Assembly (NCBI RefSeq): GCF_013299165.1
Contig: NZ_JAAFKD010000021.1
Location: 1-64,000 of the forward strand
Length of the DNA: 64,000 nucleotides
Direction of reading: 5' to 3'
DNA from: Microcoleus sp. bin38.metabat.b11b12b14.051
Lineage (GTDB): Bacteria > Cyanobacteriota > Cyanobacteriia > Cyanobacteriales > Microcoleaceae
Under the pieces are notes generated by a model. That model was not told the origin of the DNA and did not search any database. It saw nothing but the letters and a program-made list of their open reading frames with translations. The first letter of the stretch is position 1, and each line of letters begins with the position of its first letter. The translations under genes were made by a program, and so were the position numbers. Below are positions 26,578 to 34,919 of the stretch, piece by piece.

Positions 26578-27228
26578 ATGGTGGCAAAAGTGATTTTGAA
26601 GCGAATTTGGCGATCGGGCATTGTTTCGGCGGCAGTTTTGACGGCAGTTGGCTCCGTGGCAAGCTCCAATGTGGATTCTGATTCGCATCAGCCCGAAACT
26701 AAAGTGATGGCATTGGTGTCCGATGTGAGTTTCCCACAGCTCGATCGCGCTTTTACAGGCTCTCCAACTCCAACCACCAACAGGTACTCTCAGTTTCGCC
26801 GCGGCCCGTCAAATCCCGGTACCCAACCGCCGGTGAATCAACCGGCTTCTGGGGGAAATCAAAAGGTATTTCAAGCTAAAATCAAACGCCGCGCTGGCGG
26901 GACGCCGGTGATTGATGTGGTATTTAACGGCAACAAGACTTTTGAGATGATTGTCGATACCGGGGCGAGCGGCACTTTGATTACTCAGCGGATGGCTACT
27001 GCGCTCGGAGTCAGGCAAGTTGGCACCGGGAGAGCGGGGATCGCTGACGGTAGCGTTGTTGAGTTTCCGATCGGGCTGGTGCGATCGATTCGGGTTGGGG
27101 GTGCTGCGATCCAAAATGTCGAAGTGGCAATTTCGAAACAAATGGAAATTGGTCTGCTCGGTCACGATTTCTTTGGCAATTACGATATAAAAATCAAAAA
27201 AGATGTTGTAGAGTTTTACGTTCGCTGA
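26578..27228 (+). CDS. Retropepsin-like aspartic protease (clan AA), exported
   Basis: The 216-residue protein has an N-terminal hydrophobic segment (GIVSAAVLTAVGSVASS), a disordered linker to about residue 95 and one retropepsin-like domain. The active-site motif VDTGASGT gives catalytic Asp127; LLGHDFFGNYDI is the conserved LLG motif. Single-domain proteins of this type must dimerise to be active. Substrates are unknown. The ATG at 26578 follows a weak ribosome-binding site. It is divergent from the proline-rich lipoprotein. Confidence 0.87.
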   Translation: MVAKVILKRIWRSGIVSAAVLTAVGSVASSNVDSDSHQPETKVMALVSDVSFPQLDRAFTGSPTPTTNRYSQFRRGPSNPGTQPPVNQPASGGNQKVFQAKIKRRAGGTPVIDVVFNGNKTFEMIVDTGASGTLITQRMATALGVRQVGTGRAGIADGSVVEFPIGLVRSIRVGGAAIQNVEVAISKQMEIGLLGHDFFGNYDIKIKKDVVEFYVR

Positions 27229-27661
27229 GAGTGAGCCGATGCGGAAACCAATGTGGGTTCGCATCCTGTAAAGCTATTGGCAGCCCGGTCAAGATTGTTT
27301 AATTTATTTCTCGATTGACTAGCAAAACGCCACCGAGTATGGTATGGTTTTGATTGTTTCAAGAGCAGTCGAGCGTTGAACAATCCCGAAAAATCCTGGC
27401 GCAAAAGCACGATCGCTGTTGGTGAGATCCGTAACTGTCTCCGACAAAAATTCACGGTTGTTCAAGGCAAGGCAATCAATTAGACAATTCGCCCCTCGTC
27501 GGGTCGAAATTAGCGCTCGAAATGCTGCGGCGATCGCAAATTTTGGTTGGTGCAAGTGGGGCCGGAACGTCAAAAATCTGTAAACTGATGAGCGGAAGAT
27601 GTGGTGCAAAATCGGACATCATGACGATCGAGAAATTAATTATTGTAAATAAGGTATTCGC
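27229..27661. other. Intergenic region, no gene seen
   Basis: About 430 bases between the aspartic protease and gpmI genes. Frames on the minus strand have no ribosome-binding site and no protein-like sequence. The gpmI promoter presumably lies at the right end. Confidence 0.55.
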
Positions 27662-29260
27662 ATGGCACAAACGTCTGTATCTCCTGTAGTGCTGATTATT
27701 CTAGACGGCTGGGGTTATCGTGAAGCAAAAGACGGAAATGCGATCGCCTTAGCGAAGACGCCCGTAATGGACAGTCTGTGGGCAGCTTATCCCAGAACTC
27801 TGATTAACACATCGGGGCGGGCGGTAGGACTTCCGGACGGGCAAATGGGCAACTCGGAGGTAGGTCACTTGAATCTGGGCGCGGGCCGGGTGGTGCCTCA
27901 AGAGTTGGTGAGGATCTCGGATGCGGTAGAAGACGGTTCTTTGCTCGACAACCCGGCCCTAGTTCAGCTTTGCCAGGAAGTACGCAGTCGGGGCGGCAAG
28001 TTGCACCTGACTGGTCTTTGTTCCGAGGGCGGGGTGCACTCGCACCTCAGTCACATTTTGGGTTTGCTGAAGCTAGCTTCAGCACAGGGAATTTCTGATG
28101 TTTGCCTCCACGCGATTACAGACGGGCGCGATACTACTCCGAAAGAAGGTGTGGAAGCTCTCGGCAAAATAGAAAGTTATATCAAACAGGTAGGAGTTGG
28201 TCGGATTGCTACCATCAGCGGCCGCTATTACGCCATGGACAGAGACAAGCGCTGGGATCGGGTGCGCCGCGCTTACGAGGTGATGACGACTGAGGGAGCG
28301 CCTGACGGTCGATCGGCAGTTGATGTGTTGCAGGCGTCTTATGCTGAAGGAGTGACCGACGAGTTTGCAATTCCGACTCGGATTGCCCCGGGAGCGGTGG
28401 CACCGGGAGACGGGATGATTTTCTTCAATTTTCGCCCCGACAGGGCTAGAGAATTGACTCAGGTCTTTGTATCGCCAGATTTTAAAGGGTTTGAACGGCA
28501 GTTAATTGAGCCGCTGGCCTTTGGGACTTTTACTCAGTACGACCCGAAACTGTCGGTAAAGGTGGCTTTTCAACCTCAGAATTTGAACAATATTCTGGGC
28601 GAGGTGATTTCGGCGCACGGTTTGCGACAGTTGCGGACGGCGGAAACTGAAAAGTACGCTCACGTGACTTATTTTTTTAATGGGGGTCTGGAAGAGCCTT
28701 ATGAGGGCGAAGACCGCGAGTTGGTGCAGAGCCCGATGGTGGCGACTTACGATGAGGCGCCAGAAATGTCGGCCGCTGAGGTGACGGATGTGGCGCTGGC
28801 GGCTTTGTCCAAGGGGATTTATTCGTTTGTGGTGCTTAACTACGCTAACCCCGATATGGTCGGCCATACGGGGATGGTTGATGCGACTGTAATTGCGGTT
28901 CAAACTGTGGATAAATGTTTGGGGCACCTGTTAGCCGGGATTTCCAAAGCTGGGGGAACGGCAATTATTATTGCTGACCACGGAAATGCTGAGCTGATGT
29001 TCGACGAGAACGGAAATCCTTGGACGGCTCACACTACTAATCCGGTGCCGTTTATTCTGGTAGAAGGCGAAGGTCTGAAGATTCCGGGTCACGGTACTGA
29101 TGTTGCTCTGAGGGCGGACGGCTGTTTGGCTGATGTGGCGCCGACGATTCTGGAGCTGTTGAGGTTGCCTCAGCCGCCAGAGATGACGGGAAAGTCTATG
29201 ATTGAACCGGCTAATTTTGAAGTTCGCACCAATCGCACTCCGGTGCGGGTGCGGCTGTAG
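27662..29260 (+). CDS. gpmI: 2,3-bisphosphoglycerate-independent phosphoglycerate mutase
   Basis: This enzyme interconverts 3- and 2-phosphoglycerate in glycolysis and uses two metal ions (usually Mn2+). The 532-residue length is standard. Motifs are clear: LIILDGWGYRE (metal Asp), MGNSEVGHLNLGAGRVV (phosphorylated Ser), HAITDGRDTTPK, RYYAMDRDKRWDR, FFNFRPDRARELT, NYANPDMVGHTG and ADHGNAELM (second metal site). The start at ATG 27662 gives the family N-terminus. Next is a palindromic repeat region and then secG. Confidence 0.97.
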   Translation: MAQTSVSPVVLIILDGWGYREAKDGNAIALAKTPVMDSLWAAYPRTLINTSGRAVGLPDGQMGNSEVGHLNLGAGRVVPQELVRISDAVEDGSLLDNPALVQLCQEVRSRGGKLHLTGLCSEGGVHSHLSHILGLLKLASAQGISDVCLHAITDGRDTTPKEGVEALGKIESYIKQVGVGRIATISGRYYAMDRDKRWDRVRRAYEVMTTEGAPDGRSAVDVLQASYAEGVTDEFAIPTRIAPGAVAPGDGMIFFNFRPDRARELTQVFVSPDFKGFERQLIEPLAFGTFTQYDPKLSVKVAFQPQNLNNILGEVISAHGLRQLRTAETEKYAHVTYFFNGGLEEPYEGEDRELVQSPMVATYDEAPEMSAAEVTDVALAALSKGIYSFVVLNYANPDMVGHTGMVDATVIAVQTVDKCLGHLLAGISKAGGTAIIIADHGNAELMFDENGNPWTAHTTNPVPFILVEGEGLKIPGHGTDVALRADGCLADVAPTILELLRLPQPPEMTGKSMIEPANFEVRTNRTPVRVRL

Positions 29261-29353
29261 CAAGTCTGGGCTGGTAGGGACTTAGGCGCCGTGCCCAGAG
29301 GTGTCAAATTAAGGCTCAAAACCTTTGTATCTCTGGTTTGTATCCAAGTCTAG

Positions 29354-29434
29354 ATCCCCCTAAATCCCCCTTAAGAAGGGGGACTTTGAGAAAACTCCGG
29401 TTCCCCCCTTAAGAAGGGGGGCTAGGGGGGATCA
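29354..29434. repeat. Intergenic copy of the C-run/G-run palindrome
   Basis: CCCCCTAAATCCCCCTTAAG then AAGGGGGACTTTGAG, followed by a second palindrome TTCCCCCCTTAAGAAGGGGG. The core is the same as in the CHAT-domain insertion. The rest of 29261-29588 holds no gene. Confidence 0.9.
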
Positions 29435-29588
29435 GGCCTCGGGTAAAAGCGAGATTTCTCAAGGTTTCCAGGCGATTGTTGACACTTTCGCAAAGGCTGT
29501 GCTGTCTCCGCAAGCGAGGTTGTGTGCGATCGACCGAATTTGATATGATAATCAATCACCGATTACTAATTACCAATTACCCCAAATT

Positions 29589-29828
29589 ATGAATATTGTT
29601 TCTGTGTTACAAGTTATCTGGTCTTTATCTGCTTTAGGGCTGGTAGTTTTTGTGTTGCTGCACAGTCCTAAAGGTGATGGCATTGGAGGGATTGGCGGAC
29701 AAGCTCAATTATTTACCAGCGCCAAGAGTGCAGAAACGAGTCTGAATCGAATTACTTGGGGTCTGTCTATTGTGTTTATGGGTTTGACTATAATTTTGAG
29801 TGCTGGTTGGCTGACTCCTAAGTTATAA
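29589..29828 (+). CDS. secG: Preprotein translocase subunit SecG
   Basis: The 79-residue protein has two hydrophobic segments (VLQVIWSLSALGLVVFVLL and GLSIVFMGLTIILSAGWL) joined by a loop with the SecG signature SPKGDGIGGIGGQAQLF. It assists SecYE in protein export across the plasma and thylakoid membranes. Size and position of the loop are typical. Confidence 0.95.
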   Translation: MNIVSVLQVIWSLSALGLVVFVLLHSPKGDGIGGIGGQAQLFTSAKSAETSLNRITWGLSIVFMGLTIILSAGWLTPKL

Positions 29829-29939
29829 GATTAGAATTTTTAACCACAGATTTAGCCAGATAAACGCAGATACAGGCAGATGAAGTTGATATAATCTGAA
29901 TTAATCTGCGTTTATTTTTATGTATCTGCGGTCATAAAA

Positions 29940-30671
29940 ATGCGGTTGTGGAAAGTTACGAGAAAGCTGCGATTGCTCGCAAGTGCGGGATTGGCTTTAT
30001 GTTGTTTTAGCCTGATAATTTTAACTCAGGTGAATGCTGCGGCGGTGAGTCTTGCTCCTCTGGCGAATAATTGGCCCGCTCCCCAGGTTCGTGCTTTGCC
30101 GCCAACGCTGGCTAATTGGCAAGATTCAACGGCTAGCGGTGATTATTTCGATCGAGTTAAAGAACCGAAAGTCGGTCATTTGCTGTGGTCTAAGTTCCCG
30201 ATTCTGGTTTATGTTGAGCGTCCGGTTGATGCTAAAAAGTCTGAAGAATGGGTGGGGGCTGTGTTGGGTGTGGTGCGGGAATGGGCGGTTTATTTGCCTT
30301 TGCAAGTGGTGGATAGTTCCGAGGGAGCTGATATTAGAATTTTATGTCAGGCTCCGCCTTTGCGTCAAGGGCTTTTGCGATCGCGCTCTGGGGAATCCAC
30401 CTATGAGTTGTACGCCCGCGTGGATGGGGATAAAACTGTTTTATCTCATCGATTTTCGGTTTATTTGAATCCGAATCAAGTGGGTAAATATGTTCCAGCG
30501 ACGGCGCGCCACGAGTTGGGACACGCCTTGGGAATTTGGGGCCACAGTTTGCTGGAAACTGATGTGCTTTATTTCTCTCAGGTGCGGAATCCTCCGGCTA
30601 TTTCTGCGAGGGATGTTAATACTTTGAAGCGGATTTATCAGCAGCCAACTCGTTTGGGCTGGGAATTGTAA
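29940..30671 (+). CDS. Matrixin-like zinc metalloprotease, exported
   Basis: The 243-residue protein starts with a signal peptide (ASAGLALCCFSLIILTQVNAA). A metzincin zinc motif HELGHALGIWGHS gives ligands His191, His195 and His201 with catalytic Glu192. The preceding region (FPILVYVERP, ADIRILCQAPP) fits the matrixin-type N-terminal sheet. The Met-turn is not obvious, and MY is replaced by a VLYFSQV context, so the subfamily differs from classical matrixins. The start at ATG 29940 follows a short repeat-like space after secG. Confidence 0.85.
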   Translation: MRLWKVTRKLRLLASAGLALCCFSLIILTQVNAAAVSLAPLANNWPAPQVRALPPTLANWQDSTASGDYFDRVKEPKVGHLLWSKFPILVYVERPVDAKKSEEWVGAVLGVVREWAVYLPLQVVDSSEGADIRILCQAPPLRQGLLRSRSGESTYELYARVDGDKTVLSHRFSVYLNPNQVGKYVPATARHELGHALGIWGHSLLETDVLYFSQVRNPPAISARDVNTLKRIYQQPTRLGWEL

Positions 30672-30713
30672 TTTTGGTTTGTAATATAGTTTCTGATGCA
30701 CGCACGCAGCCTC

Positions 30714-30778
30714 AGAAACCCGGTTTCTTCGTATATTTCTCGTTCCTAGACGCAAAATTTCGTAGAAACCGGGTTTCT
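30714..30778. repeat. Dispersed AGAAACC palindrome pair
   Basis: AGAAACCCGGTTTCT (30714-30728) and AGAAACCGGGTTTCT (30764-30778), each palindromic and also inverted relative to each other. They belong to the same family as 10110-10174. Confidence 0.8.
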
Positions 30779-30855
30779 TTCCACCCATGAGTATGCCCCG
30801 AAACTGTCCCAAGTGTCGCTCCATAACACAATAATTAATAGGAAATAGACTAATA

Positions 30856-31278
30856 ATGAAAGATGAATGTTTTGGGATTGTGCCTATTTTGGGAAATGGC
30901 TCTGATAGCTTGTTTTTGTTGATTCAACATCAAGCTGGACATTGGGCGTTTCCGAAAGGTCATCCGAATCCAGGGGAATCTCCAGCGGAAACGGCTAGGC
31001 GGGAATTTGCGGAGGAAACTGGTATATCGGATTTTGAAATGCTGGATGAGCCGAGTTTTACGGAACACTATTCTTTTGTTCAGGATGGGGAGCCGATTGA
31101 CAAAACTGTGACTTATTTTTTAGGCTTTGTCAGTTCGATGGATGTGGTTTTGCAAGTGGAGGAAGTTCAAAATTCTGCTTGGGTTTCTGGTGAGGAAGCT
31201 ATTAAGTTGATTACTTTTGAGGCCAACCGTCGTATGTTCGGGGAGGTTAAGGCATTTTTAGATGGGAGGAAGGACTGA
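30856..31278 (+). CDS. Nudix hydrolase
   Basis: The 140-residue protein has the Nudix box G(x5)E(x7)REFAEETGI spanning about residues 34-58, with GHPNPGESPAETARREFAEE giving the Mg2+-binding glutamates. Sequence before the box (HWAFPKG) fits the diadenosine tetraphosphatase/Ap4A-type group, which cleaves dinucleoside polyphosphates; the exact substrate cannot be decided. The start ATG is preceded by a weak ribosome-binding site. The 3' end runs into the TTCGTAGTGAGG-type repeat. Confidence 0.88.
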   Translation: MKDECFGIVPILGNGSDSLFLLIQHQAGHWAFPKGHPNPGESPAETARREFAEETGISDFEMLDEPSFTEHYSFVQDGEPIDKTVTYFLGFVSSMDVVLQVEEVQNSAWVSGEEAIKLITFEANRRMFGEVKAFLDGRKD

Positions 31279-31376
31279 AGTCCTCACTAGAAAACTATTT
31301 TCTAGGTTCGTAGTGAGGACTTCAGTCCTCTGATTTTGATGCGGACTGAAGTCCTCACTACGAACCTATTTTCTGG
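31266..31376. repeat. TTCGTAGTGAGG-type repeats
   Basis: Two or three units of GAGGACTTCAGTCC and its inverse GGACTGAAGTCCTCACTACG form long hairpins that overlap the end of the Nudix gene. Confidence 0.85.
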
Positions 31377-31386
31377 GGTCATTAAG

Positions 31387-31419
31387 AAACCCGGTAACTT
31401 TTGCGATACCGGGTTTTTT
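31387..31419. terminator. Hairpin with T run (repeat-derived terminator)
   Basis: AAACCCGGTA pairs with TACCGGGTTT and is followed by more T. It lies between the convergent Nudix and rhodanese genes and may terminate both. Confidence 0.7.
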
Positions 31420-31461
31420 AAGTGTTAGATTTTGTTGGCGAATTTTGCCACCAATTTCAGG

Positions 31462-31941
31462 TTATTTGTTGATTTTTTGTGCTTTGGCGTGATGTTTCAG
31501 GCGAGCGAAAACGTTGTAGGCATCGGGGCCGGGATTACCGTGTTCGACAGCGCCGTCGATGGGGCCGTCGATGGCTTTCCAAGCAGGAATTCCGCCTTTT
31601 AGTTCGGCTACTTTTCTAAAGCCTGCTGCGCGCAGCAGATTGGCCGCTTCTGCTGTTTGTGCGTCGGTTTCGCCGTAGATGTAGATGTCGCGTTCGGGCT
31701 CTAGGCTGGATTTGGCGCGCTCTACTAATTCGTCCATTGGCATCGGTGCGGCGCCGGTAATGCGACTTTTGTCGAAGCTTTCAAAATCGCGGGCGTCGAT
31801 GATTGTGAGTCCGGGTTCGCCCCAGTCTAAACGGGATTTGAGGTCGTGGCTGGATACTTGGGCTTTTAATCCGGGTGGGGTGGGAGTTAAATCTGGTAGT
31901 TTTTGTTTGATGTCTGCAATTTGGTCGGGAATAGTTTTCAT
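31462..31941 (-). CDS. Rhodanese-like domain protein lacking the catalytic cysteine
   Basis: The 159-residue protein carries one rhodanese fold: GLTIIDARDFESFDKSRITGAAPMPMDEL, then RDIYIYGETDAQTAEAANLLRAAGF, then KVAELKGGIPAWKA. The active-site loop normally reads YCxxG with a sulfur-carrying Cys; here it reads YGETD, so sulfurtransferase activity is unlikely. It may act as a binding or regulatory domain. The start at 31941 is the first ATG of a clean frame. Confidence 0.88.
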   Translation of the reverse strand: MKTIPDQIADIKQKLPDLTPTPPGLKAQVSSHDLKSRLDWGEPGLTIIDARDFESFDKSRITGAAPMPMDELVERAKSSLEPERDIYIYGETDAQTAEAANLLRAAGFRKVAELKGGIPAWKAIDGPIDGAVEHGNPGPDAYNVFARLKHHAKAQKINK

Positions 31942-32360
31942 GGGTAAACTTGTGTTTAATGCTTTGATTGCAATGTAACGAAATGTGTAGGTTGGATGCG
32001 TCTTTCTAAAGGCAGAATCCGGTATTGAACTAAAGTCGCAGTTAAGTTGAATTGCTGGTGGTTGACTGCGGTTGCGATCGCTATTTTTGTTGAGGTTGCT
32101 AAGCTGTAGCCGGCTTGGATGCCGATTGTTTTGATTGAAATGTACGATCGCTCTGATTGACTGTGGATATTTTGAAGCGCGATCGTCTGGGCAGTTATTG
32201 TATCAAAAAATCACATTTTAGTCAATCCCAATTATTTTAAAATCAAATTTGCATGGATTGTGCGCGGCCTCGCGCGCTATTGTCCTCAGAAGTCTAGATG
32301 TTTTTCAGAAGAATTTCTGGTAAGATTTGATACTAACAATAGGTATTTAAAGGTATACAT
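31942..32360. other. Intergenic region with promoter of the three-gene operon
   Basis: No gene is seen in these 419 bases. The right end is AT-rich, and AAAGG at about 32349 is a ribosome-binding site for the winged-helix gene. The operon promoter should lie here; I cannot point to -35/-10 boxes with confidence. Confidence 0.5.
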
Positions 32361-33080
32361 ATGTCTGAGAAAAATGAAATTGCGGTGTCTAAAACTTTGA
32401 CACCTCAAGAGCAAGCGGTTTGGGATGCGAAGGCGAAAGTTCGGGTATTGCTGAATTTGTGGGATTTGGGCGGCAGTCAGATTGCGGTAAAAAAGGGGGA
32501 TTTGACTAAGCGAATTGTCCGCACTAATGAGACGAGTCAGAGGTATCTGGAAGTGCTCGCGCAGTTGCAGGAAGCTGGGGCGATTGAGTATTCGCTGGTA
32601 AATCGGGTGACGCGGGTGGAGTTGAGCGCGAAGGGGAAAGAGGTTTTAACGCAGGGCTTGAAAAGTAGTGATTCTCTGTTTGAGTTTGATGGTTCTCAAA
32701 TCGGTACTCGGCTAGGAAATGCTTTGCTGAAGTGGATTCGGCATCAGGATGGTGCGGCGAGTGTTGCTGTGGAGACGGGGAAAAAGGATGGAGGGGCGAT
32801 CGACTCCTATGACAATTTTAAGTCCCAAGCCCTTGCCCTCTTTGAGAAATTGGACAAAGGCTACAACTACAGCGGACTGGTCCCGATCTGGCATCTGCGC
32901 CGTGAGCTAGGAGAACGGGTTAGCCGGGAGGATTTCCAAGACTTGATTATGCAGATGCAGGGCGATCGTTTATTTTATCTCCAAAGTGGAGAGGCTCGTG
33001 GAGCAACTGATGAACAAAAACGAGACTCGATCAGTGACGACGTAAGAGGTCTTTTATTTTTCGCTAGCAAACCATCTTGA
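32361..33080 (+). CDS. Winged-helix protein, first gene of putative defence operon
   Basis: The 239-residue protein has an N-terminal winged-helix pattern (about 20-100: VRVLLNLWDLGG, TKRIVRTNETSQRYLEVLAQLQEAGAIEYSLVNRVTRVELSAKGKEVL). A second helical domain follows (about 155-230: YDNFKSQALALFEKLDKGYNYSGLVPIWHLRRELGERVSREDFQDLIMQMQGDRLFYLQSG) that is also winged-helix-like. It could be a DNA-binding regulator or a DNA-recognition subunit of the system. I do not recognise a named family. Its stop is 17 bases before the ATPase start, so the genes form an operon. Confidence 0.8.
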   Translation: MSEKNEIAVSKTLTPQEQAVWDAKAKVRVLLNLWDLGGSQIAVKKGDLTKRIVRTNETSQRYLEVLAQLQEAGAIEYSLVNRVTRVELSAKGKEVLTQGLKSSDSLFEFDGSQIGTRLGNALLKWIRHQDGAASVAVETGKKDGGAIDSYDNFKSQALALFEKLDKGYNYSGLVPIWHLRRELGERVSREDFQDLIMQMQGDRLFYLQSGEARGATDEQKRDSISDDVRGLLFFASKPS

Positions 33081-33097
33081 GATTGAGACAGAAAACA

Positions 33098-34918
33098 ATG
33101 ACAGATCCATATACACTCTTTGAAGAAGCACGCAAGCAACAGCCCAATCCTTTCAGATTGAAACCCATCGTCAGCGCGAATGAGGTTTGGGGTGAAGTCG
33201 TGACTAATCTCGCGGATCTAAACCAACAGGTTGACACAACAATCTATAAAGCAATTTCTGAAGTCCGCCAAAAATATTCTGATAAAATCGGGATTGCAAT
33301 CAGAGGTGATAGAGGCACAGGCAAAAGTCATACAATTCACCGGATATGGAAAACTATTGAGCGTGATGGTGGAGCTGTATTTGCCTACATTCCTCAATTT
33401 ACTAACGCTAGTCGAATTGACTCCCATGTGCGGTTCCATCTTTCACTCAGCTTTAAGCACCAGGATGTCAGAGGAGTAACGCAATGGCAGCAACTTGCTG
33501 CGTCTATGATTGCGACTCTTAGGGGAACTGAATTTGAAGAAAAATACCAGCCCTATCTTGAAAAATGCAATCATCCTGAAGAATTAAGGAAATACCTCAT
33601 CCAAAATCTCAACCAAGAGCAACGCTTTCAATTTATTGATGAGGTAATTGAAGCAATCTTAGAATATCAACATGACCTTGACTTTAATTTTTTGAGAGCA
33701 GTTTTATTTCTCCTATTTAAAACTGCTCCAATTGCTCAAATCGGTATGGCTTGGATTCAAGGCATCGATCATCCTGAAACCAGGCAAAGAGGTTTACCAG
33801 AGTTTTCGCAGCAAGAACAAGATTCAAAATCTATTTGGTTCATAGAGCAGATATGTAAGCTTGCTGGAGTTTCATCACGACCAGTATTGATTTGTTTCGA
33901 TCAATTAGATCAAGTTAGTGTTGGTAATGACTGCGGAGATAGCGCAGCTCAAATAGTAGCTAGCTGCATAGATAGAATTTACTTTCAATGTAGCAATGTA
34001 CTTCTCCTCTGTTGCGTTATTAGCGATACATGGAGGGAAATTGAACTAATGGGAAGTGGTATACCCGATCGTGTAGGTCAATGGTCTGTAGCTACAAACC
34101 CACCTACTGCCGATCAGATGTTAGAGCTTGTTAAATTGAGGCTATGTTGGTTTCACAGCAAAAACAATCTAAATTATGATGATTACCAGAATTTATATCC
34201 TTTCGATGCTACTGAAATCAGCGGGATTGCAAGTAGAGCTGCTGGTGTACGAGACTTAATGAAATGGTGTGCTGAAAAATTTGATTCAATGGAAATTGTA
34301 GATCCATTGACTGCAATAATAGACCCGCTTGACAATAAACGGCAAGAGTTTGTTGCTGCTTATAAAGAACTCTTGATTCGAGTTTCAGTGCCAGATAAAA
34401 ACGATGAGCAGTTAGCTACTATTATTGCCTGTACAATGCGAATGATTCCTAATGGTGGAACCGAAAATGTAATAATTACTTCGGTCACACATATTAAGCA
34501 GACTGGTCACGATCTACATTTGATTGTTGATGGCTACGATTCACTGCAACAAAAAGTAGTAAAAATTGGAGTACGAGTTTCTGAAACTCAGACTGGCAGG
34601 ACATTCAATGCAGTAATGGAAAGACTCCTGAAATATACAAAACATAACATTACTCGTGGTTGCTTAGTTCGCTCAACACCTGTTCCTCTCAGTTGGAAGA
34701 AAGGCAAACAGCTTGAAAATAAACTTGTACAGCAACAAGGAGGTGAAGTTGTTGTTCTAAAAAAGGATGAGATCAAGCCTTTAGCAGCACTTCATCAAAT
34801 TTATGAAGAGGCTGAGAACTACGGGTTTACTAAGCAGGAGGTGATCGAATTTGTTAAAGAATTAAACCTGGCTGGTGAAAATCTACTACTTTGTGAAATT
34901 CTAAGCGCTCCTACTTAA
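33098..34918 (+). CDS. P-loop ATPase, second gene of putative defence operon
   Basis: From the ATG at 33098 the protein is 606 residues (a TTG 21 bases upstream is less likely). Walker A is GDRGTGKSH (Gly70-Ser77) and Walker B is RPVLICFDQLDQV (Asp268), followed by a sensor-like stretch (NVLLLCCVISDTWREI). The middle is helical, and the C-terminal ~130 residues contain a mixed domain (HDLHLIVDGYDSLQQKVVKIGVRVSE). The architecture resembles the STAND/AAA ATPases found in phage-defence operons such as the BREX and Orc-like groups, but I cannot assign a family. It is probably the energy-coupling subunit of the operon. One base separates its stop from the nuclease start. Confidence 0.85.
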   Translation: MTDPYTLFEEARKQQPNPFRLKPIVSANEVWGEVVTNLADLNQQVDTTIYKAISEVRQKYSDKIGIAIRGDRGTGKSHTIHRIWKTIERDGGAVFAYIPQFTNASRIDSHVRFHLSLSFKHQDVRGVTQWQQLAASMIATLRGTEFEEKYQPYLEKCNHPEELRKYLIQNLNQEQRFQFIDEVIEAILEYQHDLDFNFLRAVLFLLFKTAPIAQIGMAWIQGIDHPETRQRGLPEFSQQEQDSKSIWFIEQICKLAGVSSRPVLICFDQLDQVSVGNDCGDSAAQIVASCIDRIYFQCSNVLLLCCVISDTWREIELMGSGIPDRVGQWSVATNPPTADQMLELVKLRLCWFHSKNNLNYDDYQNLYPFDATEISGIASRAAGVRDLMKWCAEKFDSMEIVDPLTAIIDPLDNKRQEFVAAYKELLIRVSVPDKNDEQLATIIACTMRMIPNGGTENVIITSVTHIKQTGHDLHLIVDGYDSLQQKVVKIGVRVSETQTGRTFNAVMERLLKYTKHNITRGCLVRSTPVPLSWKKGKQLENKLVQQQGGEVVVLKKDEIKPLAALHQIYEEAENYGFTKQEVIEFVKELNLAGENLLLCEILSAPT

Positions 34919-34919
34919 T

